Assembly: GCA_900466475.1 (NCBI GenBank)
Contig: UBMI01000021.1
Coordinates: 372,001 to 436,000, forward strand
Length of the DNA stretch: 64,000 nucleotides
Direction of reading: 5' to 3'
From: Hyphomicrobiales bacterium
GTDB lineage: Bacteria > Pseudomonadota > Alphaproteobacteria > Rhizobiales > Rhizobiaceae
In this document: one piece after another, positions 17,792 to 25,526 of the stretch
Position numbering within the stretch: position 1 is the first letter of the stretch
Layout of the letters: each line of letters opens with the position of its first letter
The notes under the pieces: model-generated
What the model saw: the letters and a program-made list of their open reading frames with translations, nothing else
What the model was told of the DNA's origin: nothing
Database searches by the model: none
Position numbers and translations under genes: made by a program

Positions 17792-17868
17792 GCACCCGTA
17801 GCTCAGCTGGATAGAGCACCAGACTACGAATCTGGGGGTCAGGAGTTCGAATCTCTTCGGGTGCGCCA
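17792..17868 (+). tRNA. tRNA-Arg (anticodon ACG)
   Basis: A full cloverleaf: acceptor GCACCCG (17792-17798) pairs with CGGGTGC (17858-17864), discriminator G, and encoded CCA at 17866-17868. The anticodon stem CCAGA/TCTGG encloses loop CTACGAA, giving ACG. The T loop reads TTCGAAT. It decodes CGU/CGC/CGA after A34-to-inosine editing. It sits 123 bases after the histidine kinase. Confidence 0.97.
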
Positions 17869-18281
17869 TTTCCTCTCCAAATTCCGATGATCAGTTATTG
17901 AGCAGCTTCGTGGTCGGTTGTTGCCGAAGCCCGACTATGATGCCGGCACGCATTCGAATGCACGGTCAATGGGTCTAGTGCGCAGCTCTATGACTATGGA
18001 GCAGGCGGCTATTTGAGTTTTTCGATCTCCTAGTAGCCGTTGCCGAGCCGACCGGATGATGTGACTTCCTGGGCTCTTTGACGCCATCGAGTATTTCGCC
18101 GTGCTGGCAAGGAAGCGGTTCAGGTCTTCTGCACGCTGTCGCCGATGCCGAGAAAGCCCATATAGGACCGCCGCTTCCTGGTCGGCGGCGAAGTTCCCCC
18201 ATCCAAGCCTAGTTTCGCGCAACCTTCGACGTCTATCTGCGGAGGCGATGGATTATGGCAGGCGAGAAGCCGGAGGATTGC
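17869..18281. other. Intergenic region downstream of tRNA-Arg (413 bases)
   Basis: No convincing gene. Short minus-strand frames cover 17935-18222 but lack ribosome sites and any motif I recognise. No copy of the tRNA 3' end was seen in the next 2 kb, so there is no visible attachment-site duplication. The base composition is less GC-rich than the flanks. Confidence 0.4.
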
Positions 18282-18605
18282 ATGAAGACGGGAACTGTTG
18301 GTGTCGTAGGTCTCGTCGCGATGATGGCGGCCCTTGCGGGATGCGTCGATCGTGCCAATGCGCCGGTGCTCGTGGCTGTCGCTTCGCCCGTCAATCCGCC
18401 TGGCGTCGCTCACAGCCTCTGCATGTCCGATGCCAATGCCATGTATGACGAATCCAACAAACAGTACGACTTGCGGGCGCAGTTGACCGGTCACCGTGAT
18501 CCGGTGGAACGGGAGACGAATGCGAGCAGTGCCGCCCATCGGCAATATGTCTCCTGCATCGCTGGCCAGGGCTACCGTCCTTTGTACGCATATCAAGAAC
18601 GGTGA
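18282..18605 (+). CDS. Small lipoprotein of unknown function
   Basis: 107 residues from the ATG at 18282, with GGAGG at 18272-18276. The N-terminus (MKTGTVGVVGLVAMMAALAG followed by Cys) is a lipoprotein signal peptide with lipobox ALAGC. The mature part has an SLCMSDANAMYDES segment and a C-terminal YVSCIAGQGYRP segment; the two remaining cysteines could form a disulphide. The family is not recognised. It is the first of three small exported proteins in a row downstream of the tRNA. Confidence 0.7.
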   Translation: MKTGTVGVVGLVAMMAALAGCVDRANAPVLVAVASPVNPPGVAHSLCMSDANAMYDESNKQYDLRAQLTGHRDPVERETNASSAAHRQYVSCIAGQGYRPLYAYQER

Positions 18606-18797
18606 ATTCACACATTCGATAAATGTCCCAGGAGCCCGCTCGTGCGGCTTCCGCAAAATCGCAAATTTTGATTTTTTGTGTCTTTCAGTCGCGGCGGATC
18701 GCCTGCAATCACAAGTGCAGGAAGCTGCGTGTGATGGCGGAACTTCACGCGCGTAGAACGCATTTTTCATAGATAAATCCAGGAAGGAGGGTTTATC

Positions 18798-19169
18798 ATG
18801 AAAATGTTCACTCTAGTCCCGTCCGCCATTGCGCTCAGCGCTCTTCTCGCCCTCTCGTCTATCGTTCCCGCGGTGGCGGCGCCCGTTCAGCAGGCCCGGA
18901 ATCCGGTCGCCTCAAGCCCAGAAATGGTGCAATATAAGGTACATGCCGGCTATTGGCATGGCTACCATGGTTTCCGCACGGAACGCCCCGGTACCCGCCG
19001 TCACTCCGACGGCTACTGGTATCCGCTTGCTGCGTTCGGCGTTGAAGCCCGCACCACGGGCGCGATTGTCCGCCAACCCCTCAATCGCACCGAGCCCAAA
19101 ACTATGTGCAACCCAGCATTTAGTGGAACGATCGGCCCCGGCAGCATGCCATGCGACAACGGCTATTGA
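18798..19169 (+). CDS. Small secreted protein of unknown function
   Basis: 123 residues with a clear signal peptide (LVPSAIALSALLALSSIVPA, cleavage after VAA near residue 30). The mature protein is rich in Tyr, Trp, His and Gly (YWHGYHGF, SDGYWYPLAAFG) and has two cysteines near the end. The ribosome site AGGAAGGAGG is very strong, suggesting high expression. The family is not recognised; it resembles in composition other small rhizobial exported proteins. It ends at its own terminator. Confidence 0.75.
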   Translation: MKMFTLVPSAIALSALLALSSIVPAVAAPVQQARNPVASSPEMVQYKVHAGYWHGYHGFRTERPGTRRHSDGYWYPLAAFGVEARTTGAIVRQPLNRTEPKTMCNPAFSGTIGPGSMPCDNGY

Positions 19170-19183
19170 GCCGGCAAAGAGAG

Positions 19184-19206
19184 AGGCGGTCAAAAGCCGC
19201 CTTTTT
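19184..19206 (+). terminator. Terminator after the small secreted protein
   Basis: The stem aggcgg/ccgcct (with an added T-G pair at the loop side) is followed by TTTTTC. Confidence 0.7.
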
Positions 19207-19323
19207 CTTGCGCGCAATTGGATCTCACGTCGTCGTGATTGCTATCTGGTGCAGTGGAATGTGACAGATCTGCTCCCTAGCTCCTTGGCGTAAATCCCAA
19301 CCATCCTCCCAAGGAGACAAAAA

Positions 19324-19602
19324 ATGATCAATATCGTGAAGAATGGCCTCGTCGCCGTAGCCTTTGGCGCAATCGTCAGCGTTTCGGCTTTCGCATCTGC
19401 CAACGCAGCCCCGGCGCAACAGCAGCAGCAGGTCGTAAAGCAGCAGAAGAACACGAACGCTCGCAACGAGCCGCGCACCACCGGATCCGTCAATGGTGCT
19501 TCCAACAGCTCCGACCCTTACCAGTACGGTCGGAAGAAGTCGCTCAACATGGCTTGCGGCCTGCGCTTCAACCCAACCAGCAGCTCGGGCTGCAACTACT
19601 AA
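19324..19602 (+). CDS. Small secreted Gln/Asn-rich protein of unknown function
   Basis: 92 residues. A signal peptide covers residues 1-28 (ending SANA). The mature part starts APAQQQQQVVKQQKN, continues with a TTGSVNG segment and ends with two cysteines (MACGLRFNP, GCNY). The ribosome site AAGGAG is 8 bases upstream. The TTGS(V/I) segment is common in small rhizobial exported proteins; no function is known to me. It has its own terminator. Confidence 0.75.
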   Translation: MINIVKNGLVAVAFGAIVSVSAFASANAAPAQQQQQVVKQQKNTNARNEPRTTGSVNGASNSSDPYQYGRKKSLNMACGLRFNPTSSSGCNY

Positions 19603-19650
19603 AAGCAGTTGATGGCATGGGCGAAGGGGAGGGACTGACGTCCTCACCCG

Positions 19651-19679
19651 AAAAAGGCAGCCGCTATGGCTGCCTTTTT
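19651..19679. terminator. Bidirectional terminator overlapping the SDR 3' end
   Basis: A 12-bp perfect stem (19651-19662 with 19668-19679), loop gctat. The stop codon of the minus-strand SDR (19664-19666) lies in the loop and its last codons form one arm, so the hairpin is partly coding. Confidence 0.85.
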
Positions 19680-20635
19680 CGTTCCGCAGACGCTTCGGCC
19701 ACGCCGTCGAGGGAAAGGCCGGTCAGATATTCCGAGACCTGCCATAGCCTGCGCCACACCGCCTTGTCCTGCGCAGCAGGAACGATCTTTGCGAGCGCAG
19801 GTGAGCCTTTCAGCTCATAAAATCCATCGGGACCGTACATGACGCCACCTTTCGCATCCGGCGAAGTCGCGGCAAACAGCGTCGGCAATGCGCCGGCGGC
19901 CGCCGATTGGGAGAGCAGGGGTTCCAGCAACTTGCTGAAACGCTCCTGCCAGCTCGGGCCAGTACGTCCCATGCGCGGACCAGTGCTCTGCAATCCGGTC
20001 ACCGCGTAGCCCGGATGTGCCGCGTTGCTCCTCAGATTCCAGCCCTGCGCTCTTGCCATACGATCGAGTTCCAGGCTGAACATCAGTGTTGCAAGCTTGG
20101 ACTGCGCGTATGCTGACCAGTATCCGTAACGTTGCTCGCATTGCAGGTCGTCGAAGTTGATCTTGCCGGAGCGGTGGGCCAGGCTGCTGACGGTAACGAT
20201 GCGCGGGGCGTTACCCGACAATACTTTGGGCAATAGCCGCAGGTTCAGGGCGAAATGGCCGATGTAATTGGCACCGAGCTGCATTTCAAACCCGTCTTCG
20301 GTGACATGGCGCGTCGGGATTGCCATTACGCCGGCATTGTTGATGAGCAGGTCGATGCGTGGAAGCGAGGCGGAGAGACGGGTGGCGCAGTTTGCCACCG
20401 ATGTCAGGCTCGCCAGATCGAGTGGTTCGAAACTTACCTCGGCGCCGGTATGCGCCGCACGGATATCCGCGAGCGTTTGCTTGCCCTTTTCCACATTGCG
20501 CGATGCGATAATGACGCGGGCACCCGCCCCGGCAAGCGCCTTGGCCGTTTCATATCCGATACCGCTCGTCGCGCCGGTAATGACCGCAATACAGCCCGTC
20601 TGGTCCGGTATGTCCTTCGTCATCCAGTCAGTCAT
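19664..20635 (-). CDS. Short-chain dehydrogenase (retinol-dehydrogenase-like SDR)
   Basis: 323 residues from the ATG at 20635 (preceded by AAGGGAA); the frame is open to 20818 but that part is AT-rich promoter. Motifs: TGATSGIGYETAKAL, NNAGVM, catalytic YAQSK and an N-terminal IITASRN-type NADP-preferring region (IIASRNVEKGKQ). The longer C-terminal half fits the RDH/WWOX-like SDR group. The substrate is unknown. It converges on the small secreted protein gene and is divergent from the methyltransferase gene. Confidence 0.85.
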   Translation of the reverse strand: MTDWMTKDIPDQTGCIAVITGATSGIGYETAKALAGAGARVIIASRNVEKGKQTLADIRAAHTGAEVSFEPLDLASLTSVANCATRLSASLPRIDLLINNAGVMAIPTRHVTEDGFEMQLGANYIGHFALNLRLLPKVLSGNAPRIVTVSSLAHRSGKINFDDLQCEQRYGYWSAYAQSKLATLMFSLELDRMARAQGWNLRSNAAHPGYAVTGLQSTGPRMGRTGPSWQERFSKLLEPLLSQSAAAGALPTLFAATSPDAKGGVMYGPDGFYELKGSPALAKIVPAAQDKAVWRRLWQVSEYLTGLSLDGVAEASAERKRQP

Positions 20636-20687
20636 GGAAGTTCCCTTTGCGGTGCGGCGCGTGCCGAGTTGCTGCTTTGATACAATA

Positions 20688-20714
20688 TATTGCACTAAAT
20701 GCAAAAATGCAATA
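20688..20714. promoter_or_regulatory. Operator-like nested inverted repeats upstream of the SDR
   Basis: TATTGCA (20688-20694) pairs with TGCAATA (20708-20714), and a nested TTGCA/TGCAA (20690-20694 with 20700-20704) shares the left arm. It lies 53 bases before the SDR start in a strongly AT-rich stretch. A regulator site is likely; which protein binds is unknown (a TetR gene lies 0.8 kb away). Confidence 0.45.
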
Positions 20715-20851
20715 AATACAAAAATACACAAAATGTTTATGGAGAAGGACGTGCGCAAAGACGATGGATTGACGGGCTTGCCTTGGAATTGACATGCTGC
20801 GAGAGATCGTCGCATCAATGGTCAATCGCATTTCAGACAGGTGGGATAATC

Positions 20852-21517
20852 ATGATCGCTAGAACTGCATGCTCCGATTTCCTGCATTTTTTCCGCTCCT
20901 GGCTGAGCAACCCGCTGAGGGTTGCGGCCATTGCGCCCTCCGGCGATTCGCTCGCGCGGATCATGACCAGCGAGATCGCGGCCCTGGATGGTCCGATTAT
21001 CGAGCTTGGGCCGGGCACCGGCGTCTTCACCCGCGCGCTGCTTGCGCGTGGTATCAGCGAATCCGATCTGACGCTGATCGAGTATGGTCCGGAATTCATC
21101 GGGTCACTTCAGAAGCGTTTTCCCGATGCACGCATCCTGCAGATGGATGCCGCTCAGCTGGCGCAGGCCGATATATTCGAGGGTGAACCTGTCGGCGCAG
21201 TCGTCAGCGGCTTGCCGCTGCTTTCCATGTCGCCGCGCAAGATCGCCTCGATCCTAGCCGGTGCCTTTGTCTATATGCGGGCCGGCGGCGCCTTCTATCA
21301 GTTCACCTATGGGCCGCGCTGTCCTGTGCCGCGCCCGATCCTTGACCGCCTGGGCCTGAAGGCCACGCGCATCGGCGGCACGGTACGCAATCTGCCGCCG
21401 GCCTCCGTCTACCGGATCTCGCGCCGCAAGCCGCTGGAGCTTTCGCGTGAGCGTTTCAAATATCGCAGTAGCGGAGCGGATATGGAGATCTCCGCTTTCC
21501 CCGAAGCGGATGACTGA
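20852..21517 (+). CDS. Class I SAM methyltransferase, phospholipid N-methyltransferase (PmtA)-like
   Basis: 221 residues. The start ATG at 20852 is chosen because similarity to the family begins with FLHFFRSWLSNPLRVAAIAP; upstream in-frame codons lie in the AT-rich promoter region. The SAM-binding motif IIELGPGTGVFTRALL is followed by LIEYGPEF. The RSW..P..VAAIAPSGDSLA block is shared with the Rhodobacter/Sinorhizobium PmtA group, which methylates phosphatidylethanolamine towards phosphatidylcholine. Activity on phospholipid is an inference; other COG3963 members have unknown substrates. A TetR gene follows after a few bases. Confidence 0.75.
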   Translation: MIARTACSDFLHFFRSWLSNPLRVAAIAPSGDSLARIMTSEIAALDGPIIELGPGTGVFTRALLARGISESDLTLIEYGPEFIGSLQKRFPDARILQMDAAQLAQADIFEGEPVGAVVSGLPLLSMSPRKIASILAGAFVYMRAGGAFYQFTYGPRCPVPRPILDRLGLKATRIGGTVRNLPPASVYRISRRKPLELSRERFKYRSSGADMEISAFPEADD

Positions 21518-21533
21518 ATGACACCTGATGGAA

Positions 21534-22184
21534 ATGACAGAGAAGAAACAGCCTGAAGCCGTAGAGGGCAGGCGCGAGCGCAAGCGGCGCCAGACCCGCG
21601 AGCGCATCGAGCAGGCAGCGATGACCCTCTTTCTGGAGCGCGGCTTCGACGCCACGACGATTGAGGAAATCACCGAAGCCGCAGATGTCTCGAAGCGTAG
21701 TTTCTTTGATTATTTCCCGTCGAAGGAAGAGGTCGTCTTCGCTTGGCAGGATTCTTTTGCTGACCGCCTGATGGCGGCGATTGCCGCACGTCCGGCCGCC
21801 GAATCCTCCGTCAAGGCTGTAGAAGAGGCCCTTATCGTCACCGTAACCGCCTCAGCTGACGAGCGCGCTCTGGCGCTCGGTGAGCTGATCCATTGCACGC
21901 CGACCCTCAAGGCCCGCGATCAGCTTAAATATGCCAAGCTGGAGCAGAAGCTTACCGAGGCGCTGATCGCCCGCAAGGGCGGCGATCCTGATGTGCGGAC
22001 ACACATGCGCTTGCTTTCGGCTGTTGTCATCGGCGCGCTGCGCGTTGGCGGTGAGCTCTGGGAGCGGCGCGTGCCAGGTACTTCGACCGAAAGTGTCGCG
22101 ATGGAAGCCTTCGCACGCGAGATCCTTGGTGAGCTCTGGAAGATGCTGGCCGAATTCGGTGAAGAAGCAAAGTCCGGGTTCTAG
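21534..22184 (+). CDS. TetR-family transcriptional regulator
   Basis: 216 residues from the ATG at 21534 (an ATG at 21528 adds two residues; neither has a strong ribosome site). The N-terminal HTH is classical: RERIEQAAMTLFLERGFDA followed by TTIEEITEAADVSKRSFFDY and FPSKEEVV. The C-terminal ligand domain is unremarkable. It lies only 16 bases downstream of the methyltransferase gene, so it is probably co-transcribed and may repress that unit or the SDR at 20635. Confidence 0.87.
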   Translation: MTEKKQPEAVEGRRERKRRQTRERIEQAAMTLFLERGFDATTIEEITEAADVSKRSFFDYFPSKEEVVFAWQDSFADRLMAAIAARPAAESSVKAVEEALIVTVTASADERALALGELIHCTPTLKARDQLKYAKLEQKLTEALIARKGGDPDVRTHMRLLSAVVIGALRVGGELWERRVPGTSTESVAMEAFAREILGELWKMLAEFGEEAKSGF

Positions 22185-22249
22185 GCGGTTTCACGCCTGG
22201 ACGATCCCCCTTCTTGTTGTCGCGGTGCTTCGGATCGATGCCGTTCCGG

Positions 22250-22647
22250 GATGTTGGCGACGCGCGTGAGATCCGCCGCCCGTTCAAGATGAATGTTCTT
22301 GGCCCGTGGCTGTCATGCAAGCAGTGCTGCCCTATATGCTGCAAACGCAGCAGCGGCCACATCCTCAATGTCATCTCGATGGACGGGATCATCACCATGC
22401 CGGGCATCGCTTTTCATCATGGCAGCAAGTTCGCCCGCGAAGGCATTTCCGAGAACCTCGGCAAAAGGGGCGGGAGCTTTGTCAACCAGGTGATGGTCGT
22501 CGAGCTGCGCGACCAAAAAAGGCAGCGTCTGCAATGCTGACGCTCATTGCATCCGACGATCCGCCGGCCCATCTGTTGCTTGGGCGTGACGCGATTAGCT
22601 CCGTTCGCGAAAGGCTGGAGTCTCTCAAGACCATATTCGACACTTGA
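22250..22647 (+). pseudogene. Decayed short-chain dehydrogenase pseudogene
   Basis: Pieces of an SDR closely resembling the intact gene at 6531 appear in order but in different frames: REIRRPFKMNVLG, then MQAVLPYMLQ shifted by one frame, then SGHILNVISMDGIITMPGIA and HHGSKFAREGISE back in the first frame, then after a deletion AHLLLGRDAISSVRERLESL shifted again. The N-terminal cofactor domain and about 60 residues before the C-terminus are missing. The catalytic Tyr of YxxxK is His here (FHHGSK). It is clearly non-functional. Confidence 0.88.
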
Positions 22648-22707
22648 GGGCAGGTCTCCGGCTCCGCCGATTTTGAGTGATTTTATTGACCAAGAGAGGA
22701 AGAGACG

Positions 22708-23589
22708 ATGACTGATTACAATGCAGCGAAATCCGGCACCTTCAAGATCGGTGGCGATCTGGAGGTCAACCGCCTTGGTTTCGGCGCCATGCGCATTACC
22801 GGCGACGGTATCTGGGGCAATCCTGCCGATCACGATGAATCGATCCGCACGCTGAAGCGCCTGCCGGAATTGGGCGTCAACTTCATCGATACCGCGGATT
22901 CCTATGGTCCTGACGTTTCCGAGTGGCTCATCAAGGAAGCGCTCCATCCCTATAAGAAGGGCCTCGTCGTCGCCACCAAGGGCGGCCTCACGCGCCACGG
23001 TCCCAATATCTGGCTGCCGCTCGGCCGCCCGGAATATCTGATCCAGCAGGTGCACAAGAGCCTGCGCAATCTCGGCGTCGAACAGATCGATCTCTGGCAG
23101 TTGCACCGTATCGACCCGAAGGTCCCGGCCAAGGAACAGTTCGACGCGATCAAGTCGCTGCTCGATTCCGGCCTGATTCGCCATGCGGGTCTCAGCGAAG
23201 TCTCGGTCGCCGATATCGAGGCGGCCTCCAAGGTCTTCAAGGTCGCGACGGTCCAGAACCGCTACAATCTCGTCGACCGCACTAGCGAAGATGTGCTCGA
23301 CTATTGCGCCAAGCATAATATCGGCTTCATCCCGTGGTATCCGCTGGCAGCCGGCGATCTCGCCAAGCCCGGCTCGCTGCTCGATACGATTGCCAAAAAA
23401 CACAATGCTGCCCCCAGCCAGATCGCGCTGGACTGGGTACTGAAGCGCAGCCCCGTGATGCTGCCGATCCCCGGCACGTCGAAGGTCAAACATCTCGAAG
23501 AAAACGTTGCGGCCGTGAACATTACTCTGTCCGACGACGAGTTCACCGCTCTCGACGCCGAAGGCAAGAAGCTCTTCAAGGCTGCCTGA
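22708..23589 (+). CDS. Aldo/keto reductase
   Basis: 293 residues. The AKR catalytic tetrad is readable: Asp and Tyr in FIDTADSYGP, Lys in VVATKGG, His in WQLHRID. The C-terminal phosphate-binding part LPIPGTSKVKHLEENV recognises NADP(H). It resembles the YdbC/pyridoxal-reductase-like branch; the physiological substrate is unknown. AGAGAGGAAGAG precedes the start. It follows the SDR pseudogene and ends at a terminator. Confidence 0.88.
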   Translation: MTDYNAAKSGTFKIGGDLEVNRLGFGAMRITGDGIWGNPADHDESIRTLKRLPELGVNFIDTADSYGPDVSEWLIKEALHPYKKGLVVATKGGLTRHGPNIWLPLGRPEYLIQQVHKSLRNLGVEQIDLWQLHRIDPKVPAKEQFDAIKSLLDSGLIRHAGLSEVSVADIEAASKVFKVATVQNRYNLVDRTSEDVLDYCAKHNIGFIPWYPLAAGDLAKPGSLLDTIAKKHNAAPSQIALDWVLKRSPVMLPIPGTSKVKHLEENVAAVNITLSDDEFTALDAEGKKLFKAA

Positions 23590-23610
23590 TTGGAATAGGA
23601 CCGGCATTTG

Positions 23611-23642
23611 AACGGTCGCGATCTCAGTCGCGGCCGTTTTCG
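23611..23642 (+). terminator. Terminator after the aldo/keto reductase
   Basis: The stem aacggtcgcg/cgcggccgtt (one T-G pair, 8-base loop) is followed by TTCGTTTT. Confidence 0.7.
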
Positions 23643-23865
23643 TTTTCCGCCTTGCGCCGCTGTTTCCCGGAGAGCGCCCAGAAAGACGCGCAGCATTGAT
23701 GATGCGTGCCTTTCGCCAATAATAAAGGCAAGGGACAAGGGGAAGGGCGGCGGCATCTGGTCCTATCCGCCGCAATGTGCGGAATAATTTTGATCAGTTG
23801 ATAAAAGATGCCGCAAAATGAGGCGCGTTCGTGACGCTAACTAAGCAAGCATTGCGCCCAATGCA
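23643..23865. other. Intergenic region upstream of the small RNA
   Basis: About 220 bases without a gene. A minus-strand frame crosses it without a ribosome site or recognisable motif. The last part becomes AT-rich towards the small-RNA promoter. Confidence 0.4.
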
Positions 23866-23894
23866 TTGCTGCATTGCGGTAATTTCGCTATTCT
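23866..23894 (+). promoter_or_regulatory. Candidate sigma-70-type promoter of the small RNA
   Basis: TTGCTG (23866-23871) and TATTCT (23889-23894) are separated by exactly 17 bases. The predicted start is near 23901, just upstream of the first hairpin. A heat-shock sigma (RpoH) promoter, known for related RNAs in Rhodobacter, is an alternative I could not confirm. Confidence 0.5.
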
Positions 23895-23900
23895 CCATCA

Positions 23901-24044
23901 AATGAATTGGGTATTAATAATCCCGAAGGCAGCGCACTCCTCCTCCCAGCGCTCCCTTTCATCGGACTGACAACACTCCTCCTCCCAGTTGTCAGTCAGG
24001 ATCAAGAGCCCGACGCACCTCCTCCCGCGTCGGGCTCTTTTCTT
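23901..24044 (+). ncRNA. Small RNA with three anti-Shine-Dalgarno hairpin loops (alpha-r14/cuckoo type)
   Basis: Three successive hairpins present CU-rich loops. Hairpin 1: 5-bp stem 23931-23935/23949-23953. Hairpin 2: 10-bp perfect stem 23965-23974/23988-23997. Both have the identical 13-base loop ACTCCTCCTCCCA. Hairpin 3: 13-bp perfect stem 24004-24016/24027-24039 with loop ACCTCCTCCC, followed by TTTCTTTT, forming the terminator. CCUCCUCCC is complementary to Shine-Dalgarno sequences, and repeated loops of this kind define the rhizobial alpha-r14/cuckoo RNAs and the CcsR RNAs of Rhodobacter. The transcript should be about 140 nt; the 5' end is inferred from the promoter. Confidence 0.88.
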
Positions 24045-24172
24045 TTCCGGATCAAATCTCGCCTAAAACCTTCGTGAAATTGACTCGGCTCGCGGGCTCG
24101 GACTATCTGGAAGCGCGCCGCAAGCGCATATCGGTGGCTTGGCGCGATGACGCCTGAACCTGCGGAGATGTC

Positions 24173-25450
24173 ATGATCGGCGGATGCGGCGTTTCTCGCA
24201 AAGCCCTCGCAGCCCTGCTTGTCCTGTGTTTTGGTCTTGTTTCCTGCGGGCGGCCGATCGGCGTCATGCAGGCAGCCGGCACCGTTCCGCCGGGTACTTC
24301 GCGCGTCGACCTTCTGGTGGCAACCACGCGTGCTGCGGATGAAAATCCGGCGGTGCTCTTCTCCGGCGAGCGCGGCACCGGGTTGATGGTTGATGCCGTC
24401 GATGTCTCCATTCCGCCGGAAGCCAACCGCAAGGCTGGCCAAGTGCAATGGCCGCGTCGCCTGCCTGCCGATCCTCTCAAGGATTTCGTCACCGTCGCAG
24501 TTGACCCGCTCGATGGCGAGAAGGCGGGCGAGAACTGGTTGAGGACGCACATGCCGAAGAGCAAGCGCGTGCTCATCTTCGTGCATGGCTTCAACAATCG
24601 CTATGAGGATGCGGTCTATCGTTTTGCGCAGATCGTCCATGATTCGCATGCCGACGTTGCGCCCGTCGTTTTCACCTGGCCCTCGCGCGCCAGCATTTTC
24701 GACTACAATTACGACAAGGAAAGCACCAACTATTCGCGTGATGCGCTGGAAGAGTTGCTGCGGCGCACGGCCAACAATCCGGCTGTTGGCGATATCACCG
24801 TCATGGCCCACTCCATGGGCACATGGCTGACGGTGGAGGCGCTGCGTCAGATGGCGATCCGCGACGGCCGCGTCGCCTCCAAGATCAACAACATCATTCT
24901 TGCCTCGCCGGATCTCGATGTCGACGTGTTCGGTCGTCAGTTCCAGAGCCTCGGCAAGGACAGGCCACATTTCACCATCTTCGTATCCCAGGACGACCGG
25001 GCACTGGCGCTCTCGCGCCGCATCTCCGGCAATGTCGATCGTCTCGGCCAGATCGATCCCTCGGCCGAGCCTTATCGCAGCAAGTTGGAAGCGGCCGGTA
25101 TCACCGTGCTTGACCTGACCAAGCTGAAGACCGGCGATCGCCTGAACCACGGCAAGTTTGCCGAAAGCCCTGAAGTGGTGAAGCTCATCGGCGACCGGCT
25201 GATTGCCGGTCAGACCATCACCGATTCCGAAGTCGGGCTCGGTGAGGCCGTCGGTGCAGTCGCCATGGGTGCTGCACAGACGGCCGGCAGCGCAGTCAGT
25301 CTCGCAGTCAGCACCCCGATTGCCATTTTCGATCCTCGCACTCGCCGCAACTATGACAGCCAGGTTCGCCGCCTCGGCCAGTCTATGAACAATACGGTGG
25401 GGTCGGTGGGCGATAGCGTCGGTGCCGGCCTGCCGGAAGATGCGCAGTAA
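24173..25450 (+). CDS. DUF900-type alpha/beta hydrolase, probable lipoprotein
   Basis: 425 residues. The N-terminal hydrophobic stretch (ALAALLVLCFGLVSC) ends with a lipobox-like LVSC. The hydrolase core has the oxyanion-strand motif IFVHGFNN and nucleophile elbow MAHSMGTWL (Ser in the G/AxSxG turn), with NNIILASPDLD after it, as in the DUF900/COG4782 family of esterase-like proteins. The C-terminal 80 residues are Ala/Gly/Val-rich. The substrate is unknown. It stands alone downstream of the small RNA. Confidence 0.83.
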   Translation: MIGGCGVSRKALAALLVLCFGLVSCGRPIGVMQAAGTVPPGTSRVDLLVATTRAADENPAVLFSGERGTGLMVDAVDVSIPPEANRKAGQVQWPRRLPADPLKDFVTVAVDPLDGEKAGENWLRTHMPKSKRVLIFVHGFNNRYEDAVYRFAQIVHDSHADVAPVVFTWPSRASIFDYNYDKESTNYSRDALEELLRRTANNPAVGDITVMAHSMGTWLTVEALRQMAIRDGRVASKINNIILASPDLDVDVFGRQFQSLGKDRPHFTIFVSQDDRALALSRRISGNVDRLGQIDPSAEPYRSKLEAAGITVLDLTKLKTGDRLNHGKFAESPEVVKLIGDRLIAGQTITDSEVGLGEAVGAVAMGAAQTAGSAVSLAVSTPIAIFDPRTRRNYDSQVRRLGQSMNNTVGSVGDSVGAGLPEDAQ

Positions 25451-25526
25451 AAAATCATAGGCATTCGCCTCGCGGTGATATATCACATCTCCGACGGCAC
25501 CGACTCTGCCGTGCGGTGGACAAGAT

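Noticed and set aside
18120..18770. A 216-codon minus-strand frame covering the small lipoprotein gene
   Set aside because: The plus-strand gene has a lipoprotein signal and a GGAGG site; the minus frame has neither a ribosome site nor a motif.
17792..19650. Genomic island inserted at tRNA-Arg
   Set aside because: No integrase and no repeat of the tRNA 3' end was found in the following 2 kb; only the presence of small unknown genes points that way.
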